A stretch of 64,000 bases of DNA from Clostridium sp. JN-1 (lineage in GTDB: Bacteria; Bacillota; Clostridia; Clostridiales; Clostridiaceae). This document shows positions 43,864 through 52,890 of this stretch, in pieces (position 1 is the stretch's first letter; the number at the start of each line of letters is the position of its first letter). A model generated the notes under the pieces. That model saw nothing but the letters and a program-made list of their open reading frames with translations. It was not told the DNA's origin and made no database searches. Location of the stretch: positions 1,860,001 to 1,924,000 of the forward strand of contig NZ_CP033465.1 in assembly GCF_003718715.1 (NCBI RefSeq). The letters are read 5' to 3'. A program made the position numbers and the translations under genes.

Positions 43864-44664
43864 TTGACTTCCTTAAATTCATCTGCAATCAATGTTCAAA
43901 ACTTGTCTTACAGCTTTAATACAAACGAAATATTACATAAAATAAATATAAATTTTTTAGAAAATAAATTTTATTCAATCATAGGACCAAATGGTTCTGG
44001 TAAAACTACTTTTCTAAAAAACATTGCAAAAATTTTAAAGCCAAAAAAGAAGACCGTTTTTATAGAAAATATGGATATCCTTAATTTAAAGAATAAATTT
44101 TTAGCAAAGAGACTTGCTGTAGTTCCCCAAGACTCAACTATAGACTTTGACTTTTCAGCTTGGGATATAGTTTTAATGGGAAGGACTCCTTATTTATCAA
44201 AATTTGAAAATGAATCGAAAGAAGACTGCGATATTGTAAAAAGTGCAATGAATATGACTAATACATGGCATCTCCGCAATAAACTCATTAACCAATTAAG
44301 TGGTGGAGAAAAGCAGAGAGTACTTATAGCAAGGGCACTTGCTCAAGATACGGATATCATATTACTAGATGAGCCAATATCACATCTTGACTTACATCAT
44401 CAAATTGAAATTTTAGATACTATTAAATCATTAAACGACAAAGTAACTGTAATCACTGTACTGCATGATTTAAATTTAGCTTCTCAATACAGCGATTACT
44501 TAATACTTATGGATAATGGTTCAATTGTAAAGCAAGGAACTCCCGAAGAAGTTATGACAGAAGAAACTATTAAAGATGTATATAAAATAAATATATGTAT
44601 GATAAAAAATCCTGTAAATGGTAAGCCTCATGTAATTCCCATTATACTAGATACAAAAAAATAA
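43864..44664 (+). CDS. ABC transporter ATPase (BtuD/FhuC class)
   Basis: ATP-binding subunit of 266 residues for the preceding permease. Walker A GPNGSGKTT at 41-49, signature QLSGGEKQRVLIARAL, Walker B IILLDEPISHLDLHHQ, H-loop VLHDLNLASQYSDY. The start codon is TTG and follows the permease stop with zero gap; GAAGGTGAT lies inside the end of the permease gene. Complete. Confidence 0.93.
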   Translation: MTSLNSSAINVQNLSYSFNTNEILHKININFLENKFYSIIGPNGSGKTTFLKNIAKILKPKKKTVFIENMDILNLKNKFLAKRLAVVPQDSTIDFDFSAWDIVLMGRTPYLSKFENESKEDCDIVKSAMNMTNTWHLRNKLINQLSGGEKQRVLIARALAQDTDIILLDEPISHLDLHHQIEILDTIKSLNDKVTVITVLHDLNLASQYSDYLILMDNGSIVKQGTPEEVMTEETIKDVYKINICMIKNPVNGKPHVIPIILDTKK

Positions 44665-44672
44665 ATTATAAC

Positions 44673-45338
44673 TTATATTTCTAATTTTCTCCTTAAAGCT
44701 GCGATCCAGGGTTGATTTTTTATAACTGCTAAACTTTTTTCCAAATTTAAGCTGACTATTCTATAAATTATTTCACCCTGTACAATAGCAAAAATCAAAT
44801 CAAAAATTACATGCTGTTTTGTAAATTGGGTAGATATTATAATTATAAAAGCCATAAATATCAATAGTATTTTATTTAATAAAAATTTATTATCAATGTC
44901 TTTTGTCCCTTTTACAACTAGATAACATGTAAGTACATGTATACTTGGAAAACAATTATAAGGTTTATCTGTCTTATATATAAGTCTTACTAAATTAGTT
45001 AAAATATCATTTCCATATAACTCAGGTCTCGGAACAGTTGTTTGAAAAAAATAGTATATAATGTAACTCGTTATAAGTCCAAATATAATACTGAAAAGTA
45101 CTTTATAATAAGTCCTTTTATAGTAAAAACAAAAATATACAAGAGACAAAAACATAAATGGGTACCACATTAAATACGGAACTGCAAATAATTTTATAAA
45201 TGGTATTTTCATATCCATATCTGTAATCATATAATGCACGCCCCTTGATGAATTGCCCAAACAAATATAGAATACATTTACAATTGGAATCAAGAGCATG
45301 AAACTTAAATCAAATAAATTATATTTAAGTTTTTTCAT
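44673..45338 (-). CDS. PAP2 family membrane phosphatase
   Basis: Membrane phosphatase of 221 residues with six helices. The PAP2 motifs are partly recognisable: TVPRPEL (reduced first motif), CFPSIHVLTC (second motif with catalytic His) and TQFTKQHVIFDLI (third motif). The pattern resembles inositol-phosphorylceramide-synthase-like PAP2 proteins. Probably acts on a lipid phosphate. Start MKKLKYN chosen for spacing to AAGGGTGA. Convergent with the ABC operon, 8 bp between stops. Confidence 0.82.
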   Translation of the reverse strand: MKKLKYNLFDLSFMLLIPIVNVFYICLGNSSRGVHYMITDMDMKIPFIKLFAVPYLMWYPFMFLSLVYFCFYYKRTYYKVLFSIIFGLITSYIIYYFFQTTVPRPELYGNDILTNLVRLIYKTDKPYNCFPSIHVLTCYLVVKGTKDIDNKFLLNKILLIFMAFIIIISTQFTKQHVIFDLIFAIVQGEIIYRIVSLNLEKSLAVIKNQPWIAALRRKLEI

Positions 45339-45430
45339 ACTATTCATCACCCTTATTTTTGATATTAGCCTTAGATAACCTAATCTTAATAAAGTTTGTG
45401 TATTTACAATTACATTTATTCAAAAACATA

Positions 45431-45485
45431 AAAAAACTACTAGCAGCAAAATGCTACTAGCAGCAAAATGCTACTAGCAGTTTTA
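45431..45485 (-). terminator. repeat-built terminator after glycerol dehydrogenase
   Basis: A 17-bp unit (ACTAGCAGCAAAATGCT) occurs twice plus a third partial time. On the minus strand CTAGTAGCA-TTT-TGCTGCTAG forms a 9-bp stem followed by TAGTTTTTTT. Tandem duplication gives alternative hairpins. Confidence 0.7.
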
Positions 45486-45579
45486 TATTATGGAACATGG
45501 TATATTTATATTTTAATCATCTTACTTGACAATTAGATGGCAAATTTATTAACAAATTATTAATAAATTTCAATAACAA

Positions 45580-46671
45580 TTATTTGTGAAGTCTTCCGAA
45601 GGCATCTGCAGCCATTATAGCTGCATATACATCATCAGCTGTAACTTTAAAAGGCATATTATGAATAGTTTCTCCTTCTGCACATGCAGCCTCTGCCACT
45701 TTTCGTATATCTTCTTCTTTGACTTCACTTATTCCCATATCTTCTAAGGTAATAGGTAAATTTAAATCCATACACAATCCTATTACTTCCTCCAGCTCTT
45801 CTATAGGACTATTTTCAAGTAACAATTGGGCAATTGTTCCAAACGCTACCTTTTCACCATGATAGAGATTATGACATTCTTCAAGAACTGTAAACCCATT
45901 ATGTATTGCATGAGCTCCAGCTAATCCACCACTTTCAAAACCAACTCCACTTAAATAAGTATTGGCTTCAACTACATTTTCTACTGCTTCCGTACAAACT
46001 TTATTTTCTACTGCTAATTTTGCTTTAAGTCCATCATCTAAAAGCGTTTCATAGCATAATCTTGCTAGTGCTAAAGCAGCTTTTGTTATCCTTCCACCAC
46101 TCATATTTACTGCATTTGCTTGTGCACATGCTCTAGCTTCAAAATAAGTAGCTAGTGCATCTCCTATACCTGAAACAAGCAGCCTTACAGGTGCCTTGCA
46201 AACAATACCAGTATCAACTAAAACGAGTTCAGGATTTTTAGGAAGCATTAAGTACTTACTAAATACTCCTTGTTCGGTATAAATAACTGAAAGTGCACTG
46301 CACGGTGCATCTGTTGAAGCTATAGTAGGAACTATTACTACTGGTGCATTTTCGTAATAAGCTACAGCCTTTGCAGTATCAAATATTTTTCCACCACCTA
46401 TGCCAACTACAACTTTAGAATTACTCTTTTTTACTCCATCACACAGCCTTTTTATCTCGCTTTCTGAGCATTCACCATTAAACGGTTCAAAGGTTAAACT
46501 TACATTTTTTCCTTTGAAGCTTTCTTCTATAACCTTCTGAGTTCTTTTTATTCCATTTGGACTTGCAATTATAAAGAAAGACTTTCCTAAATTTTTAGTG
46601 TGTTCACTAAAATTTTTAAGTTCTCCATTTCCTTGTATATATTTACTTGGTGATATTATTATTTTTGCCAT
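45580..46671 (-). CDS. gldA: glycerol dehydrogenase (iron-containing alcohol dehydrogenase family)
   Basis: NAD-dependent oxidation of glycerol to dihydroxyacetone, or reduction of ketones to diols. The 363-residue protein has the nucleotide motif VGIGGGKIFDTAKAVAYYE, TIASTDAPCSALSVIYTEQG and the metal ligands Asp in GDALATYFEARA, His in GLAGAHAIHNGFT and His in LYHGEKVAFGT. The start MAKIIISPSKY has AAAGGAG at 8 bp. Monocistronic with its own terminator. Confidence 0.92.
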   Translation of the reverse strand: MAKIIISPSKYIQGNGELKNFSEHTKNLGKSFFIIASPNGIKRTQKVIEESFKGKNVSLTFEPFNGECSESEIKRLCDGVKKSNSKVVVGIGGGKIFDTAKAVAYYENAPVVIVPTIASTDAPCSALSVIYTEQGVFSKYLMLPKNPELVLVDTGIVCKAPVRLLVSGIGDALATYFEARACAQANAVNMSGGRITKAALALARLCYETLLDDGLKAKLAVENKVCTEAVENVVEANTYLSGVGFESGGLAGAHAIHNGFTVLEECHNLYHGEKVAFGTIAQLLLENSPIEELEEVIGLCMDLNLPITLEDMGISEVKEEDIRKVAEAACAEGETIHNMPFKVTADDVYAAIMAADAFGRLHK

Positions 46672-46782
46672 GTTTATAACTCCTTTCCAATGCATTGTTA
46701 TTATAGTGACATTTTTTTTAATTTTAGCATAACTTATAACAATTGTTCAAGAGTTTCCTTAATTATCCTCTGTCCTCTGTTT

Positions 46783-48300
46783 TTAATCCCTGTTTATAGG
46801 AAATCCTTCTTTAAAATATGTTCTTGGATATAATAAGTCTTTTACTTTTTCTTTGCTGCACTTTCCATTTTTCATAAATACATCTGGTATACCTTTTAGT
46901 GATATCCTTACATTTTCTATATTAAATATATCACATACATTTTCTATACAATCCAATGTTTCTTTATTTTTACCTTCTCTTAAATATTTAGTTATATCAT
47001 CTCCAGTAATCCATCCTTTTTCAGAATAATCCTTATCATAATTTAAAACAGTACACTTTAATTTACTCTTATCGTTTCCTGCAATAGATGACATAAAGAA
47101 AGTTTTCACCATTATATCATCTATAGGAAGGCTGTAACCTGCAAAAATTATATGTTTGGCATTTTTCATTAGTAATCCAACTTCTGTTTTAACTTCTTCT
47201 AATGGAGCAATATTCTGCCTTTTTGCCATAGTTTGCATTATAAGAGGCATATCTGATGGATAAGTTATTTGTCCGCAATATGGGCATTCTATAGCTCCTC
47301 TCTTGCTTTTTAGTTCCTTTACACCTCTATACTTCCAATTTTGTTGTAATTCATCTACTATTGACGGTCCAAAAACTTCGGTAGAAAGTCTGCACCAACT
47401 TCCACCAAAAGTAGTAATATATTTACCACATTCAGGGCATATCCTTGAGTCAAAAATTCCATGTGGAAATAACATTTTTCCTATTCTTATAATTCTAGAA
47501 GGATATTCATAGTCATTAATCCTCTTGCATTGAGGTTCTCCTACTGTATACCATATTTCATTATCAGTACTATCTAGTTTTCTACCTGCTATTTGAGTTC
47601 CAAAGTCATCAAACAATCTAAGTTTTAATCCACATTTCAAATATGATGGATTGTCGTTATACTCTTTATGAGCATTAAAAACATTCCACATTATTATAGG
47701 ATCCCAATTAAAGGATATAATTGCATATGAATAAAGGTAAAATCTCCTGCTGTTTCTAAGATAACCTCTTTTGTCAAATTCAAATGACTCTTCTTCCATG
47801 AGTTCCGTAAGAGTTTTTGAAAGTTCATAATACGGTTCAAGTTTATTTTTATCCATATATCCTGGTTCACATTGTATACTAAGTCTTTCTAATTCTTCAA
47901 TCAATAAAATAAGGCATCTTTTAGCACCTTCTACCCTCTCACTTCTTAAAAACTGAGTACTCCCATTTATAAAAGCATTAAAACCCATACCATTGTCAAT
48001 TAATTGATCTAGCATTGTAAAAAGCTCATGCATGTCTATTTTAGTATTTGTACCTATAATCAGCTGCAGAGCTTCTAAATCATATATTTTAGATAATATG
48101 GGATGATAGACTAAATCTTCTGTAACAAGCTTCTTAAATGCTTTTTTTAATGTGTCATCTTTGCCTTCTAAAAATGAAAAATCATTTTGATTTATTTTAA
48201 TTACAATTTCAATTAATTCTTTAGTTGCGTAGAGTCCAAGGGACTCAGTAGCTCCAGCACCCCAAAGTATAACCGTTTCAGGCCAGTATTTTTCAGACAT
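46783..48300 (-). CDS. SIR2-like NAD-binding domain protein with zinc ribbon
   Basis: Soluble 505-residue protein with a SIR2-like Rossmann core. It has an N-terminal GAGATES (14-20), SFNWD (196-200, the N/D motif), PHG (279-281, candidate catalytic His280), a zinc ribbon of two CxxC pairs (288/291 and 339/342) and the late motif GYSLPIDD (388-395). SIR2 family members either deacylate proteins or hydrolyse NAD; many large SIR2-like proteins of this type are NADases in phage defence. A ~180-residue helical insert lies between the first two motifs. It follows the patatin gene by 25 bp on the same strand. Exact activity unknown. Confidence 0.8.
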   Translation of the reverse strand: MSEKYWPETVILWGAGATESLGLYATKELIEIVIKINQNDFSFLEGKDDTLKKAFKKLVTEDLVYHPILSKIYDLEALQLIIGTNTKIDMHELFTMLDQLIDNGMGFNAFINGSTQFLRSERVEGAKRCLILLIEELERLSIQCEPGYMDKNKLEPYYELSKTLTELMEEESFEFDKRGYLRNSRRFYLYSYAIISFNWDPIIMWNVFNAHKEYNDNPSYLKCGLKLRLFDDFGTQIAGRKLDSTDNEIWYTVGEPQCKRINDYEYPSRIIRIGKMLFPHGIFDSRICPECGKYITTFGGSWCRLSTEVFGPSIVDELQQNWKYRGVKELKSKRGAIECPYCGQITYPSDMPLIMQTMAKRQNIAPLEEVKTEVGLLMKNAKHIIFAGYSLPIDDIMVKTFFMSSIAGNDKSKLKCTVLNYDKDYSEKGWITGDDITKYLREGKNKETLDCIENVCDIFNIENVRISLKGIPDVFMKNGKCSKEKVKDLLYPRTYFKEGFPINRD

Positions 48301-48325
48301 ATTAATCACCCGTATCCTCTTTTAT

Positions 48326-49240
48326 TTAATTTGACTTTCTGTGTTTGTTAACATATTCTCTAAAATTCCATCTGGTAAAAAAGTCATAAGCAGCTTTATA
48401 TCCTGCTTCAAATAACTTCATGCTTTTAGCCTTACTTATATTAAAGTCAGTAGTTTTGACTCCTATAGTTGGTATTGATATAGTTCTAATCATATCTTTA
48501 TCTGATATATACGTTTCATCATAAGTTTCTATTATGCACTCTGCTAAGTCCAGCACATATGAAATAAAATTATCCTCCCTATTACTATAACACTTTTCCA
48601 GTTTTTCAAACTTGAGTCCAAAAGTCGGCCACCTTGGAACTCCTTCAACATCAAATATCCACACTGGAAAATTACTTAATATTCCTCCATCGACTATATA
48701 ACTATTTATATTGTTATACTTTAAAAGTACTGGTTTAAAATAAAAAGGTATACTTATACTCATTCTAACAGCAGTTGAAATCTTGAATTCCATAGGATCT
48801 ATACCATAGTATTTTATATCATCTGGAAGTATTAAAAGACGCTTTTTAGTTACATCAGCTGCTATTATTTTTAAATTTGATTTTCCACTAGAACTCACAT
48901 CTTTAAACTTGGTCTTATTCTTAGCGTTTAAAAGTGCCTCAATCCAGGTTTCTAGATAGCTTCCAGAATACAGTCCCTTACTTACTGCCATTTTTAATAT
49001 CTTAAGAGGCAGTGGTAAATACTTGCTCTTATCAATAAATTTAGTGTAGTCGAGACTCATAAGCATATTTTTTAAATCCTGTCCGCTGTACCCTGCAGCT
49101 AAAAGTGAAGCTATAATTGCTCCTGCAGAACTTCCAGCAACCCTTTGCCACTTATATCCACTTTGTTCTAGATAACAGATGGCTCCTACAAATCCAATAG
49201 CCTTAACCCCTCCACCCTGAAAAACAATATCTGCTTTCAA
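48326..49240 (-). CDS. patatin-like phospholipase
   Basis: Ser/Asp-dyad lipid acyl hydrolase of 304 residues. The oxyanion-hole motif QGGGVKAIG lies at 8-16, the nucleophile elbow GSSAG at 36-40 (Ser38) and the DGG motif at 184-186 (Asp184). Start codon TTG with GAGGTGAT 10 bp upstream. No signal peptide. It is the first gene of a two-gene unit with the SIR2-like gene. RssA-like patatins are common in clostridia, but patatins are also membrane-degrading effectors in defence systems. Confidence 0.88.
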   Translation of the reverse strand: MKADIVFQGGGVKAIGFVGAICYLEQSGYKWQRVAGSSAGAIIASLLAAGYSGQDLKNMLMSLDYTKFIDKSKYLPLPLKILKMAVSKGLYSGSYLETWIEALLNAKNKTKFKDVSSSGKSNLKIIAADVTKKRLLILPDDIKYYGIDPMEFKISTAVRMSISIPFYFKPVLLKYNNINSYIVDGGILSNFPVWIFDVEGVPRWPTFGLKFEKLEKCYSNREDNFISYVLDLAECIIETYDETYISDKDMIRTISIPTIGVKTTDFNISKAKSMKLFEAGYKAAYDFFTRWNFREYVNKHRKSN

Positions 49241-49384
49241 TTTTTAATAATCACCTCAAAAAAATGTATTCACTATATTCTATTATTTTATATAAAATTT
49301 GTTCATAGATTTTTCCGGTTATAAAATTTGCAAAATTAACCTATATGTATTAAAATGTCATATTATATGAGGAAGGTGTATTAA

Positions 49385-49657
49385 ATGAGCAGATATTTTA
49401 TTCAAGTTTTTGGAAGAGTCCAGGGAGTGGGTTTTAGATACTCTGCAAGTTTTTGGGCAAAATCACTTAACTTGACTGGATGGGTCAAAAATTGTGAAGA
49501 CGGAAGTGTTCAAATGGAAGTTCAAGGAGATACCAAAGACATATCTTCATTTATAGATAAAATTGAAAATGGCGGCAGATTCATACATGTAGAAGATAAG
49601 ATATGCAGAAAAATATGTACCATTGATAGTGAGAAATATTTTAGAGTTGCCTACTAA
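49385..49657 (+). CDS. acyP: acylphosphatase
   Basis: Small cytoplasmic enzyme that hydrolyses acyl phosphates such as acetyl phosphate. The 90-residue protein has the catalytic motif VFGRVQGVGFRYSA with Arg18, and the catalytic Asn36 in GWVKNCEDGSVQ. Length typical. GGAAGG precedes the ATG. Divergent from the patatin-SIR2 unit with a 144-bp intergenic region. Confidence 0.95.
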   Translation: MSRYFIQVFGRVQGVGFRYSASFWAKSLNLTGWVKNCEDGSVQMEVQGDTKDISSFIDKIENGGRFIHVEDKICRKICTIDSEKYFRVAY

Positions 49658-49661
49658 AACA

Positions 49662-49695
49662 TGTAAATATAGAGTTTATAGACTCTATATTTACA
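49662..49695. terminator. terminator between acyP and the anti-sigma gene
   Basis: Perfect stem TGTAAATATAGAGT / ACTCTATATTTACA with a 6-nt loop between convergent genes, followed by GTATTTATAATTTT. Confidence 0.8.
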
Positions 49696-49707
49696 GTATT
49701 TATAATT

Positions 49708-51141
49708 TTACTTGTCAGATAAATCTATTTTAAATTTCAAATCATCTCTTATTTCATAACCGCTAAAAGCATTGGTTCCTATTTTATATTTTTTGTTCTT
49801 GTCTAAAGACTCAAATTCCATAATATATAAGTTAGGGTTATCCTTATCTTTTTTAATACTAAAGTCATTATTTTTTCTTTGGACTACTTTTTCATCACTA
49901 TTTATTATAAACAATTCTTTTGCTTGCACTGCCGGTAGTTTTCCCTGTGCTGTGTATCTAACAATTGTCTTATCCTTGTCTGTATATATTTCTTTAATTG
50001 TAAGCTTACCCATTTTCCCCTGCGAAAGTTCTATAGGATATTTTCCATCTATGTTTTTATATATCGGAGATACTTCAACATTATTTTCACCATAATTAAC
50101 CTTATATGGTATAACAGTCAAATATTTCGGGATATGCTTTGAGCTAACAAATCTATATTCATACTCAAAATCACTTGATGCAGAATTTTTGACTTCATCA
50201 CCCGAAATACCTTTTTCTGAAATTTCATCACCATTATCATCAAAAATAAACCATTGATTATATTCATATTTTTTATTATCCTGTCTATTGTACTTCCCTG
50301 TAACATTTATTATAGTATTTATAGGTGTAAAGCTCACTTTTTTAACATCAATAGTTGTATCAGGAAATTTTATAATAGTATTAGGTTTAAATGTCTTGGT
50401 GTTTTTTAGCACTTCATCTTTTGAAATACTAAATTTAAAATTCCAATTTCCTTTTATGTTATATATATTTGTTATATTCAAATCTACATTAAAAATAGAT
50501 GGAAGATTTTTATCTCCTATATCCATGGTTTCTGAATTTACATAAGTGTGACTGTCTAAATATTTACCATCACTTCCTGAACCACTTGAAGGACGTTTAC
50601 CATTTATTTTTAAATACTGTATTAATCCAAAAGGAACAAAATTACTGTCTTTACCCTGCATTTCAATAATTTCTTTTCCACTTTTCATTAGGTCTTTTAT
50701 ATTTCCTTTAGATTTTACAGTGTAACCTATCATCAAACTACTATCATCACACACTACTTCATTTATAGTAAAAGTTATTTCTTTATCCGCTGCACTTTTA
50801 TTTATCACCTCGGAATATTCCTGATATTCTCCATGATCACTTTTATTTTCTCTATTTATGAGTTGAATTATGGATTTAAATGCAGAAACATTTTTAGCAA
50901 GAACGGGTACTCCCACTCCTGCGGCAATTGATATTACGACAATCACTGCACAAGCTGCTGCTTTATACCTGAATTTTCTAAAACTATTTTTAGTTTCAAC
51001 TTGTTTTAATAATTTCTTTTTTAATTTTTTCTTTCTCAAATCATCCATTTTTAAATCTGTATCATCATTTTCTTTATCATCTGTATATATATAATTAAAT
51101 AGTTCAAGCATATCTTTTTCATCAAATAAGTCTTTATTCAT
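49708..51141 (-). CDS. DUF4179 domain membrane protein, probable anti-sigma factor
   Basis: 477-residue protein with a cytoplasmic N-terminus (about 1-55), one membrane helix (about 61-81, AAACAVIVVISIAAGVGVPV) and a large extracellular part starting with a DUF4179 domain (VSAFKSIIQLINR...). This topology is typical of anti-sigma partners of ECF sigma factors in clostridia and bacilli. Its start overlaps the end of the sigma gene by 8 bp, so the pair is translationally coupled. Signal unknown. Confidence 0.82.
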   Translation of the reverse strand: MNKDLFDEKDMLELFNYIYTDDKENDDTDLKMDDLRKKKLKKKLLKQVETKNSFRKFRYKAAACAVIVVISIAAGVGVPVLAKNVSAFKSIIQLINRENKSDHGEYQEYSEVINKSAADKEITFTINEVVCDDSSLMIGYTVKSKGNIKDLMKSGKEIIEMQGKDSNFVPFGLIQYLKINGKRPSSGSGSDGKYLDSHTYVNSETMDIGDKNLPSIFNVDLNITNIYNIKGNWNFKFSISKDEVLKNTKTFKPNTIIKFPDTTIDVKKVSFTPINTIINVTGKYNRQDNKKYEYNQWFIFDDNGDEISEKGISGDEVKNSASSDFEYEYRFVSSKHIPKYLTVIPYKVNYGENNVEVSPIYKNIDGKYPIELSQGKMGKLTIKEIYTDKDKTIVRYTAQGKLPAVQAKELFIINSDEKVVQRKNNDFSIKKDKDNPNLYIMEFESLDKNKKYKIGTNAFSGYEIRDDLKFKIDLSDK

Positions 51142-51706
51142 TTATACAACCTCCATTTCTTAAAAAGATAAGTTTTTTCTTTAAAACTTTTCTTCCTCTT
51201 GAAAGTCTATTGTCAACCGCACTTCTATTCATTCCTAAAGAATTTGCTATGTCAACTATATCTTCCTGGACAAGATACCTTCTTATGAAAATCTCCCTAT
51301 CTATCTCATTTAATTCTTTTATAAGTTTAATAACTTCATTTTTGTTTTCTTTCGATATAATCAAACTTTCTACCTGTTCCTTTGATTCAAGCATGTAATC
51401 TTCTATACAATCTACCTTTATATCTTTAATAACTTTTTTCTTATAATTTATTGCCCTATATTTTGCCACTGCTTTAAACCAATACTTAAAATTTCCCTTC
51501 TTGTCATCAAACTTATCTGCATTGTTCCATAAACACATAAATATATCATTAATACATTCATCTATATAAGTAGAATACCTATTAGAACCAAATATCGAAA
51601 AAACTATTTTATATATATAATCAGAATAACTATCAAAAGCATATTCCAACGCCTTTGGATTCTTATTTTTAATTTCTGTAATAAAATTGTTGTCACTTAT
51701 ATGCAT
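51134..51706 (-). CDS. ECF-type RNA polymerase sigma factor
   Basis: Extracytoplasmic-function sigma factor of 190 residues. Region 2 is ALEYAFDSYSDYIYKIVFSI and YIDECINDIFMCLWNNADKF, ending GNFKYWFKAVAKYRAINYKK; region 4 is EIDREIFIRRYLVQEDIVDI with the helix-turn-helix IANSLGMNRSAVDNRLSRGR. Regulated by the overlapping DUF4179 protein. AGGAGGGG precedes the ATG. Regulon unknown. Confidence 0.9.
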   Translation of the reverse strand: MHISDNNFITEIKNKNPKALEYAFDSYSDYIYKIVFSIFGSNRYSTYIDECINDIFMCLWNNADKFDDKKGNFKYWFKAVAKYRAINYKKKVIKDIKVDCIEDYMLESKEQVESLIISKENKNEVIKLIKELNEIDREIFIRRYLVQEDIVDIANSLGMNRSAVDNRLSRGRKVLKKKLIFLRNGGCINE

Positions 51707-51804
51707 TTTCCCCTCCTAATATTTTATAATCAAGTTAGTAAATATTTTAAAAGGCCTTTCATATAATAATACAAATCTATTTATATATTTCTATCATACA
51801 ATCA

Positions 51805-51821
51805 TACACCCCAGGGGTGTA
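51805..51821. promoter_or_regulatory. GC-rich palindrome upstream of the ECF sigma operon
   Basis: Perfect 8-bp arms TACACCCC / GGGGTGTA around one base, striking in an AT-rich intergenic region, about 100 bp before the sigma gene. Probably an operator; the binding protein is unknown. Confidence 0.5.
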
Positions 51822-51835
51822 ATTTTTTCCAGTAT

Positions 51836-51867
51836 AAAAAAAGACATGTGCTATTACCATGTCTTTT
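51836..51867. terminator. terminator after trpP
   Basis: Stem AAAAAGACATG / CATGTCTTTT with a 9-nt loop, about 70 bp after the trpP stop; A and T tracts on both sides. Confidence 0.75.
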
Positions 51868-51937
51868 CTATATTATCATACTAATTTTTTGACATTTAAA
51901 TGGAAGCTTACATTTAATAAATAGTTTCATTTTAAAT

Positions 51938-52447
51938 TTAAGCTGCTGCTCTTCTTTTTATAGCAGCATTTACAGCATTAAATAATACTACTGCAGCTAT
52001 GGTATTTATAACTACTGCTGGAATGACTACTGATAATACCAATGCCTTAAAACTTGTTGGTAATCCAACTATTACAAAAGCAGCACTTAAAAATACGATT
52101 CCGCTTATAAAAGTTCCAATTGCTGTAGTAATCATAATTTTTATTTGACTATTTAACTTTTGTCTAAAAGGCTTTAATAGTAAGAACATAACATTTGTAG
52201 TTACAATTTTATCTACTACATTAGGTATTTGTCCTCCTGGAAAGCCAGTAGTCGCAGCTGACAATACTCCAGCTATTATTCCTGCACACATGCAAGATTT
52301 ATAATCTTCGTTTAATATCATTATGATAAATAACATAGCTAACGAAAAGTCTGGTTTCATACCCAAAAATAAAGGTGGAGTCATTTGGTGCAGTATTGTA
52401 CCTACTGCTAAAAGTAGTGAATTTATAACTAATTTTCTTATATTCAT
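51938..52447 (-). CDS. trpP: tryptophan transporter TrpP
   Basis: Membrane protein of 169 residues with five to six helices in the TrpP family of tryptophan importers. MTPPLFLGMKPDFSLAMLFI and AATTGFPGGQIPNVVDKIVT are family hallmarks. The substrate is independently supported by the upstream T-box whose specifier codon is TGG (Trp). Short and complete; GGAG ribosome site. Monocistronic. Confidence 0.93.
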   Translation of the reverse strand: MNIRKLVINSLLLAVGTILHQMTPPLFLGMKPDFSLAMLFIIMILNEDYKSCMCAGIIAGVLSAATTGFPGGQIPNVVDKIVTTNVMFLLLKPFRQKLNSQIKIMITTAIGTFISGIVFLSAAFVIVGLPTSFKALVLSVVIPAVVINTIAAVVLFNAVNAAIKRRAAA

Positions 52448-52550
52448 AATAAAAATCTCCTCTCAATATACACATTTAATAATTTTAAAATAAATTCATT
52501 ATTTATATAGAAAGCCGGCTTCTATCTATTAAATAAAAAATTATAAAAAT

Positions 52551-52829
52551 AAAAAATCTCCGTCCTAATAATATTATTAGGACGGAGATAACACTTCCGC
52601 GGTACCACCTAAATTACGTTAAAAAACGCCTCTTATTCAGATACAAACATATCCTAACCATTATATCGTATGGTACACGGTAACCACTACTCTTCAAAAT
52701 TGAATTTCAATTTACTTCTCAGAGGTCCATTCACCAACAAGCTGTAGTATTGAGATCTCACCATCCTCAACTCTCTTTAACTAAACTAATTTAGCTACTC
52801 TTCCTCATCAACGATTTTATCTATTAAAT
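52551..52829 (-). ncRNA. tryptophan-specific T-box leader
   Basis: Antitermination leader that senses uncharged tRNA-Trp. On the minus strand: stem I with GTTGGTGAATGGACCTCTGAG, where the specifier codon TGG is at 52727-52729; the T-box core AGGTGGTACCGCGGAA at 52595-52610 for pairing with the tRNA acceptor end; and a strong terminator CTCCGTCCTAATAAT / ATTATTAGGACGGAG at 52558-52587 followed by T6. It ends about 100 bp before trpP. Confidence 0.95.
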
Positions 52830-52890
52830 TAGATTTATTTTAACACCAATAATCAAGGTTGTCAATAACTAAAATCACCATGATCAGGGC

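Noticed and set aside
46783-49240. Assignment to Thoeris or CBASS
   Set aside because: Thoeris needs a TIR protein and CBASS needs a nucleotide cyclase; neither is encoded nearby.
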